Assembly: GCA_042691655.1 (NCBI GenBank)
Contig: CP170506.1
Coordinates: 3,534,001-3,598,000, forward strand
Direction of reading: 5' to 3'
Length of the DNA stretch: 64,000 nucleotides
Source of the DNA: UBA695 sp042691655
Lineage (GTDB): Bacteria; Verrucomicrobiota; Verrucomicrobiia; Chthoniobacterales; Chthoniobacteraceae
Positions within the stretch are counted from its first letter, which is position 1. Each line of letters starts with the position of its first letter. Below are positions 43,997 to 53,304 of this stretch, piece after piece. A program made the position numbers and the translations under genes. The notes below the pieces were generated by a model that searched no databases, was not told the DNA's origin, and was given only the letters and a program-made list of their open reading frames with translations.

Positions 43997-44050
43997 TGCA
44001 TAAAAGTGCAATAACGTGATTGACTTCCAATAACGGTTGCGCGTATAAGT
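43997..44050 (+). promoter_or_regulatory. LacI-type operator and full promoter of the giant GH81 gene
   Basis: Exact operator (GTGCATAAAAGTGCA, 43997-44011), 9 bp, TTGACT -35 (44021-44026), 18 bp and TATAAG -10 (44045-44050). This is the clearest promoter of the regulon and shows the operator upstream of, not over, the core promoter. A GC hairpin without a T-run lies before it at 43935-43959. The gap from 43880 to 44156 shows no other feature. Confidence 0.88.
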
Positions 44051-44156
44051 CGATCCTCATTACAAGGTCAGTTCCGCATGGACTCGGCCTTCCCCCCCAT
44101 CCAACAGCATTCAGTCTGCCGTAGTCTGTTATTTCCCAACCAGAAAGAAAGCATCC

Positions 44157-47100
44157 ATGCACTTGATCCCCTCACGTGTCTGTGCGTCCATCGTACGCAA
44201 GTCTCACCAGATCGCTTCGCGAACCTGTCTTCGTCCGTTCTCTGCGCGGTTTTCTCTCCAGAGATTCATTCCAGCCGTATTGGCTGCCGCTCTGCTACCA
44301 TTCACGGGACATACGCACGCCCAAACCGCAGTGGCGCTCGGAGCCGGTTCCTATGCCAGCAGCGTACCCACAGTCTGCGGCACCACAGACAGCTACTATG
44401 GGCTGCCGGCGGTCCAAGTCGCCCAGTATTACGACTATCTCCACATGGATTCGTCGCTTCAGGGCAAACCCATCCCGACCAACCACTGGTGGACAGACAT
44501 GCTGATTGCCGACCGTTCTTCTCTCCCCGAGGGCTCCGTGCTCTACACGCTACAGCAGGATCTTTATGGCGGCAACATGTGGTTCTATCCCGGGATGCTG
44601 GCACCGCAAAGCTACGGGTTCAGCCTCTATTACCCGAACTCCTGGACGGCGGCGAACGCAAGCAATCCCTCGGCAGCCGTCGGCACTATCGACAAGGGCA
44701 GCCCCATCCGCGTGAGCGGCGACGTCCCCTATTCCATCCCGTCGTCGGACATTTTGATCGCTGATTTTGAAAGCGGCTATCCGACAGGCACGACCTTAAC
44801 CGGAAATGCCTTTGCCTCCACCCCATCCACGGGTAGCGACTACTCGGGAATGATGGGCGCCCATTGTGCCAACACGCGCGACGGTGACAATGGCGTGACG
44901 GGCGTGCTGCATCTGCCCGACTTCACGGTGCAAAAGAAATACGTCCACTTCTTGGTCGCGGGCGGAACCTCTTCCAACACTCAGGTTCGCCTGGTAGTCA
45001 ACGGAACCACGGTGCTGGCTGCCTCTGGACAGAACGACCTCCATTTCCGCTGGGTGAGTTGGGACGTTTCGGCATGGTCCGGGCAGACGGCCCACGTAGA
45101 GGTGGTTGACCAGTCCACGGTAGCATGGGGTATTATCGCATGTGATGAGATTGTCCATAGCGATGCAGCAAGCCCTGAGGGGCGCTTCGGCGGCGAGTTC
45201 GTGGCAACCCAGAGCACCGTGACTAACTGGGGCGACTGGAACGTCGATTTCTTGATGCCCGATGCCTACGGCCGCAGCGTGGCCGTGACCATGGTCCGTG
45301 GCATTCCTTTTACCTGGACAACATGGAACGGGATGAATCCCAAAATCGCCTCTACCACGGGCAGCATGACGCTCTACAACACCAGCGGCAGCGTGGTGTC
45401 CACCACGAGCGGCACCGTCACAGCTTCTGCACTCTCCTTCACCTCTGGCACCGACGGAAAGGTCTACGGCATTTTTCTACCTGACAACACCTCATGCGTG
45501 GTCACCGGTTCCTCCATCGAGCCGCAACTCTCGGGAACCAATAACTACATGGTTATCGGCTGCCTGCCGTCCTTGAGCGACCTCTCAGAGTTCGCCACCT
45601 ACGCTTACGCGAAGCCCACCAATACGCAGATCTCCTGGAACTGGGACAAGGCTAACGGCGTTGTCAACACCACCTGGGCCCTCACCACGACCGCCCTGAA
45701 AGGATCCAACCTCCAAACTATCCAAGGCTGGCTGCCGCATCATTACCGGACCACTACCAACAGTGTCAGCTTCCGCCCCTATACCTATCTCACGGCGCGC
45801 GGCACGATGAAGTGCGCCATCGGCAACAGCTTTCAACTCGGTTTCCCATTCAAGGGGATTGCTCCGGTGTTGCCCGCACCAGTCGCCACGGGAACGGTCA
45901 ATGTTTACCAGCCCTCCCGAATGCAGACCTTCCTGAACGAATTCGATCCCGGAACCATGATCGGCGACACGTATTGGGGGGGCAAGGAGTTGGCCTTGTG
46001 TGCGCAATACATGTCGTGGGCCGCCGAAATGGGGGACACAACGAATTTCAACCGCCTCAAATCGGCCTTGGAAACAGCGTTCGCCAACTGGCTCACCTAT
46101 ACGCCGGGCGAGACTCAGGGGCTTTTTGCCTATTACCCCGATTGGCATGCGCTTATCGGCTGGGACGCCAGCTATGGCTCCCAAGCGTTCAACGATCTCC
46201 ATTTTCACTACGGCTACTTTGCCACAGCGGCGGCCACGCTGAGTGTATATGACCCGCAGTTCGTCGCCAACTATAGCCCCATGCTCAAGGCGATCGTAAA
46301 GTGCTATGGCAATTATGACCGGACGGACACGACAGAGCCGTTCCTGCGTACCTTCGACGTGTGGGAGGGACACTCCAACGCGGGCGGCGTAAGCAGTTCA
46401 ACCGGGGAAAATCAGGAATCAAGTTCCGAGGCAGTGCAGTCGTGGGGCGGAATGTTCCTTTTGGGCAGTATGTTAAACGACGACCAGATGGCCGCGGCGG
46501 GCGCTATGGGCTTCTCCATGGAAAGCGCCGCCGCCAATGAATACTGGCAGGATCTCTGGCAAACGAACCTCTCGCCCAACTATAACCGCCAGGAAGGCGG
46601 CATCATCGGCGCCGACGGCGTCTCTTACGGAACCTACTTTAGCGGCGACCCCGCATGGGTTTACGCGATCCAGTATTGCCCCTCCAATCACTGGCTCAAC
46701 TACATGACCCGCTACAACCTCGACGTCGTAAAATCCAAATACCAGGCCATGTGGAGCGAACGCAACACCTGGTGCCTCGGCCAGCCCGCCTGGACCAGCG
46801 GCTCCGCCTACGCGGACGGCGCGTGGGTGAATTACAACTTGCATATCTATTCGGCCAGCGGCGCGGTTGCCGCGGGCGGGTCATCCCCCGACGTCAACAC
46901 CAGCCAATGGTCGCTCGTGGCCGATTGCAGCGCCACCGAACCAGGCGTGCTCGGCGATTCTCCCGGACACGTCGTCCTCTGCTACCAGGCCCTGTGGGAT
47001 CCGGAGAGCGCGGCCGCGGAGTTCGATCGGTATTTCAACGCCGGGCAGGACATTGCAGTGAACACTAGCGACGCAGGCGCCTCGTATTACTTTATCCACT

Positions 47101-49253
47101 CCCTGCGCAGCCTCGGGCAGCAGGACTTCAACTACTCCACGAGCCTCGGAACAAGCGCCGTCTATTACAACAGCACGACCGGCGTACGCACCTACCTGGT
47201 TTACAATCCGTCGAGCAGCCAGCAGGACGTCACCGTCTATGATAGCGGCACCGCGATAGGCACCTTCCCTGTACCAGCCAACGACACCGTGGCCCACCAC
47301 CTCGACCAGAAGCTGACCTCGCTAACCCTGAGCACCTCCAACACGGCCAAAACCATCGTGCCCGGACAGACGGCGCAGTTTACACTTACCGGGTATGATC
47401 AATATTCGGCCACTTATCCCCTGAGTTCGACCGCATGGTCTGTTAGCGGAGGAGGCACCATCGACGCAAGCGGCCTCTTCACCGCGACAACGTATACTGA
47501 TCCAGTAACCGTCACGGGCTCCTCGGGGGGCTTGACGGCAAGTTATTCCTTCCGCGTCGGGAGCACGCCCGTATTGAGCGGGATCCAGGTCTCCCCGGCC
47601 TTCTCGCGGGTCATCGTCGGCGGCACCCAGGCGTTCACGGCCTCCGGCGTCGACCAGTATGGGGATGCTTTCGCCCTGGGCACGCCCACGTGGGCCACTT
47701 CCGGCAACGGAACTGTCAGCGGCAGCGGATCGTTCATCGGATCAACTCAGGGTGCAGCTTCCGTCACTGCCAGCTACGGCGGCATCACCGGCAACGCCGC
47801 TGTCGCGGTTCACGCCACCCTGGCCAATCTCGCCATTAGCGGCTCGGCCTCTGCGTCGTCGATCACGGGAGCGAACGTTGCGGCGAACGCCATCGACGGC
47901 AACACCGGCACCCGGTGGGAGAGCCAGTCTAGCGACAACCAGTGGATCGCCGTGGACCTAGGCAAAGTGTATGACCTCAGCAGCGCATCTATTCAGTGGG
48001 AGACCGCCTATGCTTCAAGCTACGATCTCCAGGTCTCAACCGACGGCTCCACGTGGAAGACGGTCCAGAGCTATACCAAGGCAGACAGCTCGGCGGACAC
48101 ACTCAATTTCAGCGCCACCGGCCGCTACGTGCGGCTGAACCTGAAAACGCGCGCCACGGGCTACGGCTTTTCGATCTGGGAATTCCAGCTCTACGGGTTC
48201 CTCAACGCGTCAGCGATCACCCCCTCCACAGTGCTGATTACCCCAGGCGGCGAAACAGTGCTCAGCGGCAAGTCGCTGCAATTCACCGCCTACGCGCTGG
48301 ATAACAGCGGCAATGGCGGCTCCACCACGGCCACGTGGAGCGTCAGCGGCGGTGGAACGGTCGGGGCCGCCGGGTTGTTCACCGCAGAGACTGCGGGCGG
48401 CCCCTACGTCGTCACCGCAGCGGTCGGCACCGTTTCCGGCACCAACTCGGTCAGCGTCATTACGCAATCGGCGGCAACCAACGTGGCGCTGAACAAGACG
48501 GCCACGGCCTCCTCGTCCGAGAGCAGTTCCCATGGCCCGTCCAATGCGGTGGACGGCAACACAGGCACCCGGTGGTCGAGCGGATTCACCGACAGCGAGT
48601 GGCTCACGGTAGACCTCGGGGCGTCCGTTCCGGTCACCCAAGTGCTCCTGCGGTGGGAGGGGGCCTACGGCAAACAGTACCAAATCCAGGCCTCTGACGA
48701 CAACGCGAACTGGACAACGCTAGCCACCGTCACCAACGGACAGGGAGGCAATGAAACCGTGGCCGTCAGCGGTACCGGCCGGTATATCAGAATGCAGGGC
48801 GTACAGCGCGGAACGGGCTACGGCTATTCGCTGTGGGAGTTCGAAGTCTATTCACCAGCAACCCCGGCGGTCAAAACGAACATGGCGCTCAACGGCAACA
48901 TCACGGCCTCCTCGACGGAAAACGTCGGAACACCCGCATCGAACGCCAATGACGGTTCGCTGACTACCCGGTGGTCCAGCGCGTCCACCGACAGCGAATG
49001 GATCACGGTCGATCTCGGATCCATCAAAACGATCTCCGAAGTCACCCTTCGGTGGGAGACGGCCTACGGGAAGAGCTACACGATCCAGACATCCAACGAC
49101 GGAAGCTCATGGAGCACGCTCTACACGATGACCAACGGGACCGGCGGGGTGGACGACCTGGCTGTCAGCGGCACCGGCCGGTATGTGCGGATACAGGGCG
49201 TGGCCCGCGGCACGGGCTACGGCTATTCGCTGTGGGAGTTTGAAGTGCGGTAG
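44157..49253 (+). CDS. giant multimodular GH81 endo-beta-1,3-glucanase with CBM5/12-like insert and three F5/8-type domains
   Basis: 1698 residues. A long signal peptide ends near GHTHAQ (residue 56). The GH81 catalytic part spans about 60-1045 and has the motifs PIPTNHWWTDM, YGSQAFNDLHFHYGYF (about 672-687) and FDVWEGHSNAGGVSSSTGEN plus QESSSEA. A CBM5/12-like module is inserted at about 878-924 (AWTSGSAYADGAWVNYNLHIY). Behind the enzyme come two Big-type Ig domains (1052-1220), an F5/8 type C/CBM32-like domain (1221-1348), a third Ig-like domain (1349-1436) and two more F5/8 domains (1438-1567, 1568-1698); the last two are closely alike. CBM5/12 suggests chitin, so the natural target may be fungal wall. 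It sits between two halves of the secretion system, so it is an obvious secretion client. Confidence 0.93.
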   Translation: MHLIPSRVCASIVRKSHQIASRTCLRPFSARFSLQRFIPAVLAAALLPFTGHTHAQTAVALGAGSYASSVPTVCGTTDSYYGLPAVQVAQYYDYLHMDSSLQGKPIPTNHWWTDMLIADRSSLPEGSVLYTLQQDLYGGNMWFYPGMLAPQSYGFSLYYPNSWTAANASNPSAAVGTIDKGSPIRVSGDVPYSIPSSDILIADFESGYPTGTTLTGNAFASTPSTGSDYSGMMGAHCANTRDGDNGVTGVLHLPDFTVQKKYVHFLVAGGTSSNTQVRLVVNGTTVLAASGQNDLHFRWVSWDVSAWSGQTAHVEVVDQSTVAWGIIACDEIVHSDAASPEGRFGGEFVATQSTVTNWGDWNVDFLMPDAYGRSVAVTMVRGIPFTWTTWNGMNPKIASTTGSMTLYNTSGSVVSTTSGTVTASALSFTSGTDGKVYGIFLPDNTSCVVTGSSIEPQLSGTNNYMVIGCLPSLSDLSEFATYAYAKPTNTQISWNWDKANGVVNTTWALTTTALKGSNLQTIQGWLPHHYRTTTNSVSFRPYTYLTARGTMKCAIGNSFQLGFPFKGIAPVLPAPVATGTVNVYQPSRMQTFLNEFDPGTMIGDTYWGGKELALCAQYMSWAAEMGDTTNFNRLKSALETAFANWLTYTPGETQGLFAYYPDWHALIGWDASYGSQAFNDLHFHYGYFATAAATLSVYDPQFVANYSPMLKAIVKCYGNYDRTDTTEPFLRTFDVWEGHSNAGGVSSSTGENQESSSEAVQSWGGMFLLGSMLNDDQMAAAGAMGFSMESAAANEYWQDLWQTNLSPNYNRQEGGIIGADGVSYGTYFSGDPAWVYAIQYCPSNHWLNYMTRYNLDVVKSKYQAMWSERNTWCLGQPAWTSGSAYADGAWVNYNLHIYSASGAVAAGGSSPDVNTSQWSLVADCSATEPGVLGDSPGHVVLCYQALWDPESAAAEFDRYFNAGQDIAVNTSDAGASYYFIHSLRSLGQQDFNYSTSLGTSAVYYNSTTGVRTYLVYNPSSSQQDVTVYDSGTAIGTFPVPANDTVAHHLDQKLTSLTLSTSNTAKTIVPGQTAQFTLTGYDQYSATYPLSSTAWSVSGGGTIDASGLFTATTYTDPVTVTGSSGGLTASYSFRVGSTPVLSGIQVSPAFSRVIVGGTQAFTASGVDQYGDAFALGTPTWATSGNGTVSGSGSFIGSTQGAASVTASYGGITGNAAVAVHATLANLAISGSASASSITGANVAANAIDGNTGTRWESQSSDNQWIAVDLGKVYDLSSASIQWETAYASSYDLQVSTDGSTWKTVQSYTKADSSADTLNFSATGRYVRLNLKTRATGYGFSIWEFQLYGFLNASAITPSTVLITPGGETVLSGKSLQFTAYALDNSGNGGSTTATWSVSGGGTVGAAGLFTAETAGGPYVVTAAVGTVSGTNSVSVITQSAATNVALNKTATASSSESSSHGPSNAVDGNTGTRWSSGFTDSEWLTVDLGASVPVTQVLLRWEGAYGKQYQIQASDDNANWTTLATVTNGQGGNETVAVSGTGRYIRMQGVQRGTGYGYSLWEFEVYSPATPAVKTNMALNGNITASSTENVGTPASNANDGSLTTRWSSASTDSEWITVDLGSIKTISEVTLRWETAYGKSYTIQTSNDGSSWSTLYTMTNGTGGVDDLAVSGTGRYVRIQGVARGTGYGYSLWEFEVR

Positions 49254-49301
49254 CGGCGAGCACCATCGGAAACCAGCGATTCCTAACTCTCCGTACACCT
49301 A

Positions 49302-51584
49302 ATGCAATATGCTATTCGATATGCTTTAATGTACGCAACGATGTTGGGAATCGCTTGGGCCCAAACTCCCGGGCCACAAGCGGTCTCCCCGCCGACCGCA
49401 CGGCCTGTTGCTCTAAGTCCCTCTTCGGGCGTTGCAGAAGACACCATTCCCTATATCGACTTTCCCAACACGGACATTCGGAGCGTCCTTGAGTTTTATG
49501 AAACGCTGACCGGGAAGAAGGCGCTCTACGACAACACGGTCCAGGGTAATATCCACGTCCGAGTAACCAAGCCGGTAGCAAAAGAAGAAGCCGTTCGTAT
49601 TCTGGAAACAGTTTTTTCGCTAAACAACTTCACGCTTATTCCTGGGTCAGGCGATATCGTCAAGGTCATCAATACGAGTAAAAACGTACGGCAGTTTGAC
49701 ATTCCGATTTGCTCTGAGGTGAGCCAGCTTCCCCCAGGCAATCAAGTCGTATCGTTCCTTTTTAAGCTGGAATATGCGGATCCGATGGAGGTCAAAACGG
49801 CGGTCGATCAAGTGATTGCCCCCACGCCGGGGATTACCAACAGCGTCGCCCTGCCCAAGTCGCAAGCGGTGCTGGTCACGGAAAATTCCGATATTATCCG
49901 CAATTTGGCGCAAATCATCGTCAAGCTTGACTGCAAACCGGCCGATGTAGTCAGCGAATTCATCTCCCTGGAGCGTGCGGATGCCAAGGAAGTGGTTGAG
50001 AAGCTGACCAAGATGTTTGAGAAGGAGAAATCCAACACGCCGAACGGCGGGGGAGGGGGCGCTCCGCAGCAAGGGAACCCGCCTCCGGGACAAGCCCCGG
50101 TGAGCAGCAGGTTTGTCACCCTTTCGGAGGATTCCCTCATCGCCGGTAAAATCAAGATGGAAGCCGACCTGCGCACCAACCGCATCCATGTCGTTACGCG
50201 TCCGTCCAACCTTCCTTTTCTTCGCACGGTCATTGCTGAACTTGACTCTGGGATGCCGCAGGGCACCCCGTTTACGCGTCCCCTGCGCTTTCTGCTTGCG
50301 GGAGATATCCTGGACATCGTGGCCGGAGCCGTGGCCGACCCCGGAGTGGAAGTTAAGAAGATCGAAAGCGGCGGCCATTCCTCAGGTGGAGCCAATGCGG
50401 TCAATAACAGCACGGGGAACCTAAGCAACTCCAACAGCAACTCCAACAGCAGCTCCAGCAGCAGCCGAAGCAGCTCGCGCTCTTCCAACATTTCATCGAG
50501 CTCGCTCAACTCCAATTCCACGCTCCAGGCCGACACCGCGCCCGAGGGGCGCATCATCCGCAATACCAAGATCCTCGCGGACAACCGGATCAACGCCATC
50601 ATCGTCGTCGGCAACGACGAGATGAAAAGAAAAGTCTTCGATCTCCTCGACCAAATCGACGTCCGGGCTCCGCAGGTCATGCTCACGGCGGTCATTGGTG
50701 AGCTGACCCTAAATGATGACGAGGAATTCGGTGTGGACTATATCTATAATAAAGGAAACCTCAGCAACGCGATTGGAAGCGGGACGCTTCCCTGGTCGGT
50801 GTCGGGCGCGGGATCGAGCGGATCGAGTTTGAAAAATGTTATTTCGGCCTCCAGCCTTTCCTCCAGCGGCGGAGGCATATCGGCCCTGATTGGCGTGACC
50901 AACTCGCTGAGTGTCTTCGTATCCGCGCTTGAATCGACTGGGCGCTACCGGGTCATATCGCGTCCGATGATTTTCACTGCCAACAACCGCGCCGCGGTCA
51001 TCAGTTCGGGCGAATCCATCCCCTATCCGAGTTCGACGACCAGCGGCTACACCAGCGGCACGAGCCTCACCAGCACTTCGAGCGTGGACTATATCGACGT
51101 TGAGCTAAAGCTTTCCGTGCTTCCGCTCATCAACTCCGACGGCGAGGTCACGCTCCAGATCACCCAGGAGGACAACAATACCAACGGCACCACCACCATC
51201 AGCGGCAACGCCATTCCCAACGTGACCACCCGAAACATCAACACGACCGTTTCCGTCGCCAACGAGGCCACGATCGTGCTGGGCGGATTGGTTACGGAGA
51301 AGAAAGAGGTCAGCGTTACCGGCGTGCCGCTGCTCAGCAAGATACCGGGGCTGGGGTCGTTGTTTAGTTATAAATCCAACACCAAAAAGCGGACAGAGTT
51401 GATTGTGCTCATTCGCCCAACGGTCACGCGGGGGGCGGTTGAAGCGGTAAAAACTGGCGAACGCATCATGGAGAAAACCAACTTCCCGCCCGACCTCGAT
51501 GCATCGCTTGACCCGAAAAGCAGTCGGGTTAAAGAGGAAAAAGTCTTTGTCACGCCCAAGGCATTTCTTCGCCCGGAGGAATAA
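49302..51584 (+). CDS. gspD: type II secretion secretin GspD
   Basis: 760 residues with signal peptide (YATMLGIAWAQ). N-domains: IPYIDFPNTDIRSVLEFYETLTGKKALYDN (N0/N1-type), then FKLEYADPMEVKTAVDQVI and ISLERADAKEVVEKL (N-repeats), and the secretin barrel with PQVMLTAVIGELTLNDDEEFGVDYI, ALESTGRYRVISRPMIFTANNRAAV and the final VPLLSKIPGLGSLF, ELIVLIRPTV. A Ser/Asn-rich low-complexity insert (about 370-408) separates the N-domains from the barrel. It forms the outer-membrane gate. 48 bp separate it from the giant GH81 gene. Confidence 0.96.
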   Translation: MQYAIRYALMYATMLGIAWAQTPGPQAVSPPTARPVALSPSSGVAEDTIPYIDFPNTDIRSVLEFYETLTGKKALYDNTVQGNIHVRVTKPVAKEEAVRILETVFSLNNFTLIPGSGDIVKVINTSKNVRQFDIPICSEVSQLPPGNQVVSFLFKLEYADPMEVKTAVDQVIAPTPGITNSVALPKSQAVLVTENSDIIRNLAQIIVKLDCKPADVVSEFISLERADAKEVVEKLTKMFEKEKSNTPNGGGGGAPQQGNPPPGQAPVSSRFVTLSEDSLIAGKIKMEADLRTNRIHVVTRPSNLPFLRTVIAELDSGMPQGTPFTRPLRFLLAGDILDIVAGAVADPGVEVKKIESGGHSSGGANAVNNSTGNLSNSNSNSNSSSSSSRSSSRSSNISSSSLNSNSTLQADTAPEGRIIRNTKILADNRINAIIVVGNDEMKRKVFDLLDQIDVRAPQVMLTAVIGELTLNDDEEFGVDYIYNKGNLSNAIGSGTLPWSVSGAGSSGSSLKNVISASSLSSSGGGISALIGVTNSLSVFVSALESTGRYRVISRPMIFTANNRAAVISSGESIPYPSSTTSGYTSGTSLTSTSSVDYIDVELKLSVLPLINSDGEVTLQITQEDNNTNGTTTISGNAIPNVTTRNINTTVSVANEATIVLGGLVTEKKEVSVTGVPLLSKIPGLGSLFSYKSNTKKRTELIVLIRPTVTRGAVEAVKTGERIMEKTNFPPDLDASLDPKSSRVKEEKVFVTPKAFLRPEE

Positions 51585-51589
51585 CCCCC

Positions 51590-53302
51590 ATGCAGCGCAA
51601 GTCTCTGGTCGAAATCCTTCTTTCCAGCGGGGTCGAGGATCCTGAAACCGCGGAAGCCTTGGCAGCCTTGCGCCCCGCTGGCGGTTCCTGGACCCACGAG
51701 ATCCTCAACAGCGGCAAGGTGGACGAAGCCCGTTTCACCGAACAACTCGGCGTCCTTTTCAGCGAACCGGTGGAGCCGACGCTGAACATGGCGCGGCTGG
51801 ACCGTTCGGCTCTTTCCGCGCTGCCCAGCCGGTTTGTCTTTAAACACCACATCCTCCCCCTGGCGGCCACCGAAGACACCTTGCGCTTGGCAAGCTGCGA
51901 CGTCTTTAATTTGGCGGCTCGCCAACTTGCCGCGCAATTAGCCAACGGCAAACGCATCGAATGGGTGCTAGTTCCCCGCAGCCAGCTTCTGCGAACCATT
52001 AAAGAGGCCTACGGCGTTGGCGCCGAAACCTTCGAGGAATTACTCCAAAGCACTCGCGCGCTCGACGACGGCGACCGCGAGAGCATCACTACAGACCTCA
52101 ATGCCGACGGTCCCGAGGCGTCGGTGGTCAAGTTCGTTAACCAAATCCTGCGCGAAGCCCTCTTCGAGCGCGCCACGGACATCCATGTGGAGCCGCTCGA
52201 AAACGACCTCCGCATCCGCTACCGCATCGACGGCATCCTGCACGAAGTGGCCGTCCCGCCGCAACTCCGCTTACTGCAAAGCGCCATCATCTCGCGGCTC
52301 AAGGTCATGGCTCGCATGGACATTGCCGAAAAGCGCCTTCCGCAGGACGGCCGCATCAATTTGCAACAAGGCGGCACCGCCATCGACGTTCGCGTGTCCA
52401 CCATCCCGACCGTCACCGGCGAAAGCATTTCCCTGCGCCTTCTCAACCGCGACGAGACTAAAACGTTCGGCTTCGAGCGGCTCGACTTCAGTGAAAAACA
52501 AACAAAGATAGTGAGGCATCTCCTCAAAGAGCCCAATGGAATTATCCTGGTAACGGGCCCAACCGGGTCCGGAAAATCGACGACCCTTTACTCATTCTTA
52601 TCCAGTATTAATTCGATCGAGCGGCGGATCATCACCATCGAGGAGCCCGTGGAATACCGCCTCCCCGGCGTTTCGCAGATCGACGTAAAACCGGAAATCG
52701 GCCTGACCTTCGCCAGCGGCCTGCGAGCCATCTTGCGCCAGGACCCCAACGTAGTCATGGTGGGCGAAATCCGCGATGTGGAAACGGCGGAGATCGCCAT
52801 CCGCGCCGCCATGACAGGCCACCTCGTTTTCTCCACGCTCCACACCAACGACGCCGTGGGCGGCATCACGCGCCTGCTCGATATGGACGTCGAGCCGTTC
52901 CTCGTGGCCTCCGTGGTTCGCGCCTTTGTGGCGCAACGCCTGGTGCGCACCGTCTGCCCCGACTGCACGGAACCCGTGACCTATCCGGCGGATTACCTTC
53001 GTGAAATCGGCTTCCCCGTGGCTCACGGCCAAGTCTTCCGTCGCGGGCGCGGCTGCGAAAGCTGCCGCCAAACCGGCTACCGGGGCCGCGCGGCCATCTA
53101 CGAATTTTGCCCCGTCGGCCAAGGCCTGCGCAGCCTGATCATTCAAAAATCCCCCGGTTCCCAGCTCAAAGCCCGCGCCACTCGTGACGGCATGGAAACC
53201 CTCCGGCACGACGGCTGGCGGCGCGTGCTGGCAGGCCAGACCACCATCGAGGAAGTCGTCCGCGTCACGCAGTCCGACGAGGGCCTTGCGGAAACCGACT
53301 AG
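51590..53302 (+). CDS. gspE: type II secretion ATPase GspE
   Basis: 570 residues. An N-terminal N1E domain is followed by the ATPase core: Walker A GPTGSGKS (323-330, Lys329), Asp box and Walker B region VVMVGEIRDVETAEIA, His box TGHLVFSTLHTND, and the tetracysteine zinc site (CPDC and CESC). It hydrolyses ATP on the cytoplasmic side to drive pseudopilus growth. It starts 5 bp after gspD. Confidence 0.97.
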   Translation: MQRKSLVEILLSSGVEDPETAEALAALRPAGGSWTHEILNSGKVDEARFTEQLGVLFSEPVEPTLNMARLDRSALSALPSRFVFKHHILPLAATEDTLRLASCDVFNLAARQLAAQLANGKRIEWVLVPRSQLLRTIKEAYGVGAETFEELLQSTRALDDGDRESITTDLNADGPEASVVKFVNQILREALFERATDIHVEPLENDLRIRYRIDGILHEVAVPPQLRLLQSAIISRLKVMARMDIAEKRLPQDGRINLQQGGTAIDVRVSTIPTVTGESISLRLLNRDETKTFGFERLDFSEKQTKIVRHLLKEPNGIILVTGPTGSGKSTTLYSFLSSINSIERRIITIEEPVEYRLPGVSQIDVKPEIGLTFASGLRAILRQDPNVVMVGEIRDVETAEIAIRAAMTGHLVFSTLHTNDAVGGITRLLDMDVEPFLVASVVRAFVAQRLVRTVCPDCTEPVTYPADYLREIGFPVAHGQVFRRGRGCESCRQTGYRGRAAIYEFCPVGQGLRSLIIQKSPGSQLKARATRDGMETLRHDGWRRVLAGQTTIEEVVRVTQSDEGLAETD

Positions 53303-53304
53303 CC

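Noticed and set aside
50410..50523. Repeat tract in gspD as a CRISPR or tandem-repeat array
   Set aside because: It is in frame and codes for Ser/Asn-rich protein; there is no spacer-repeat order. No CRISPR array was seen anywhere in the window.
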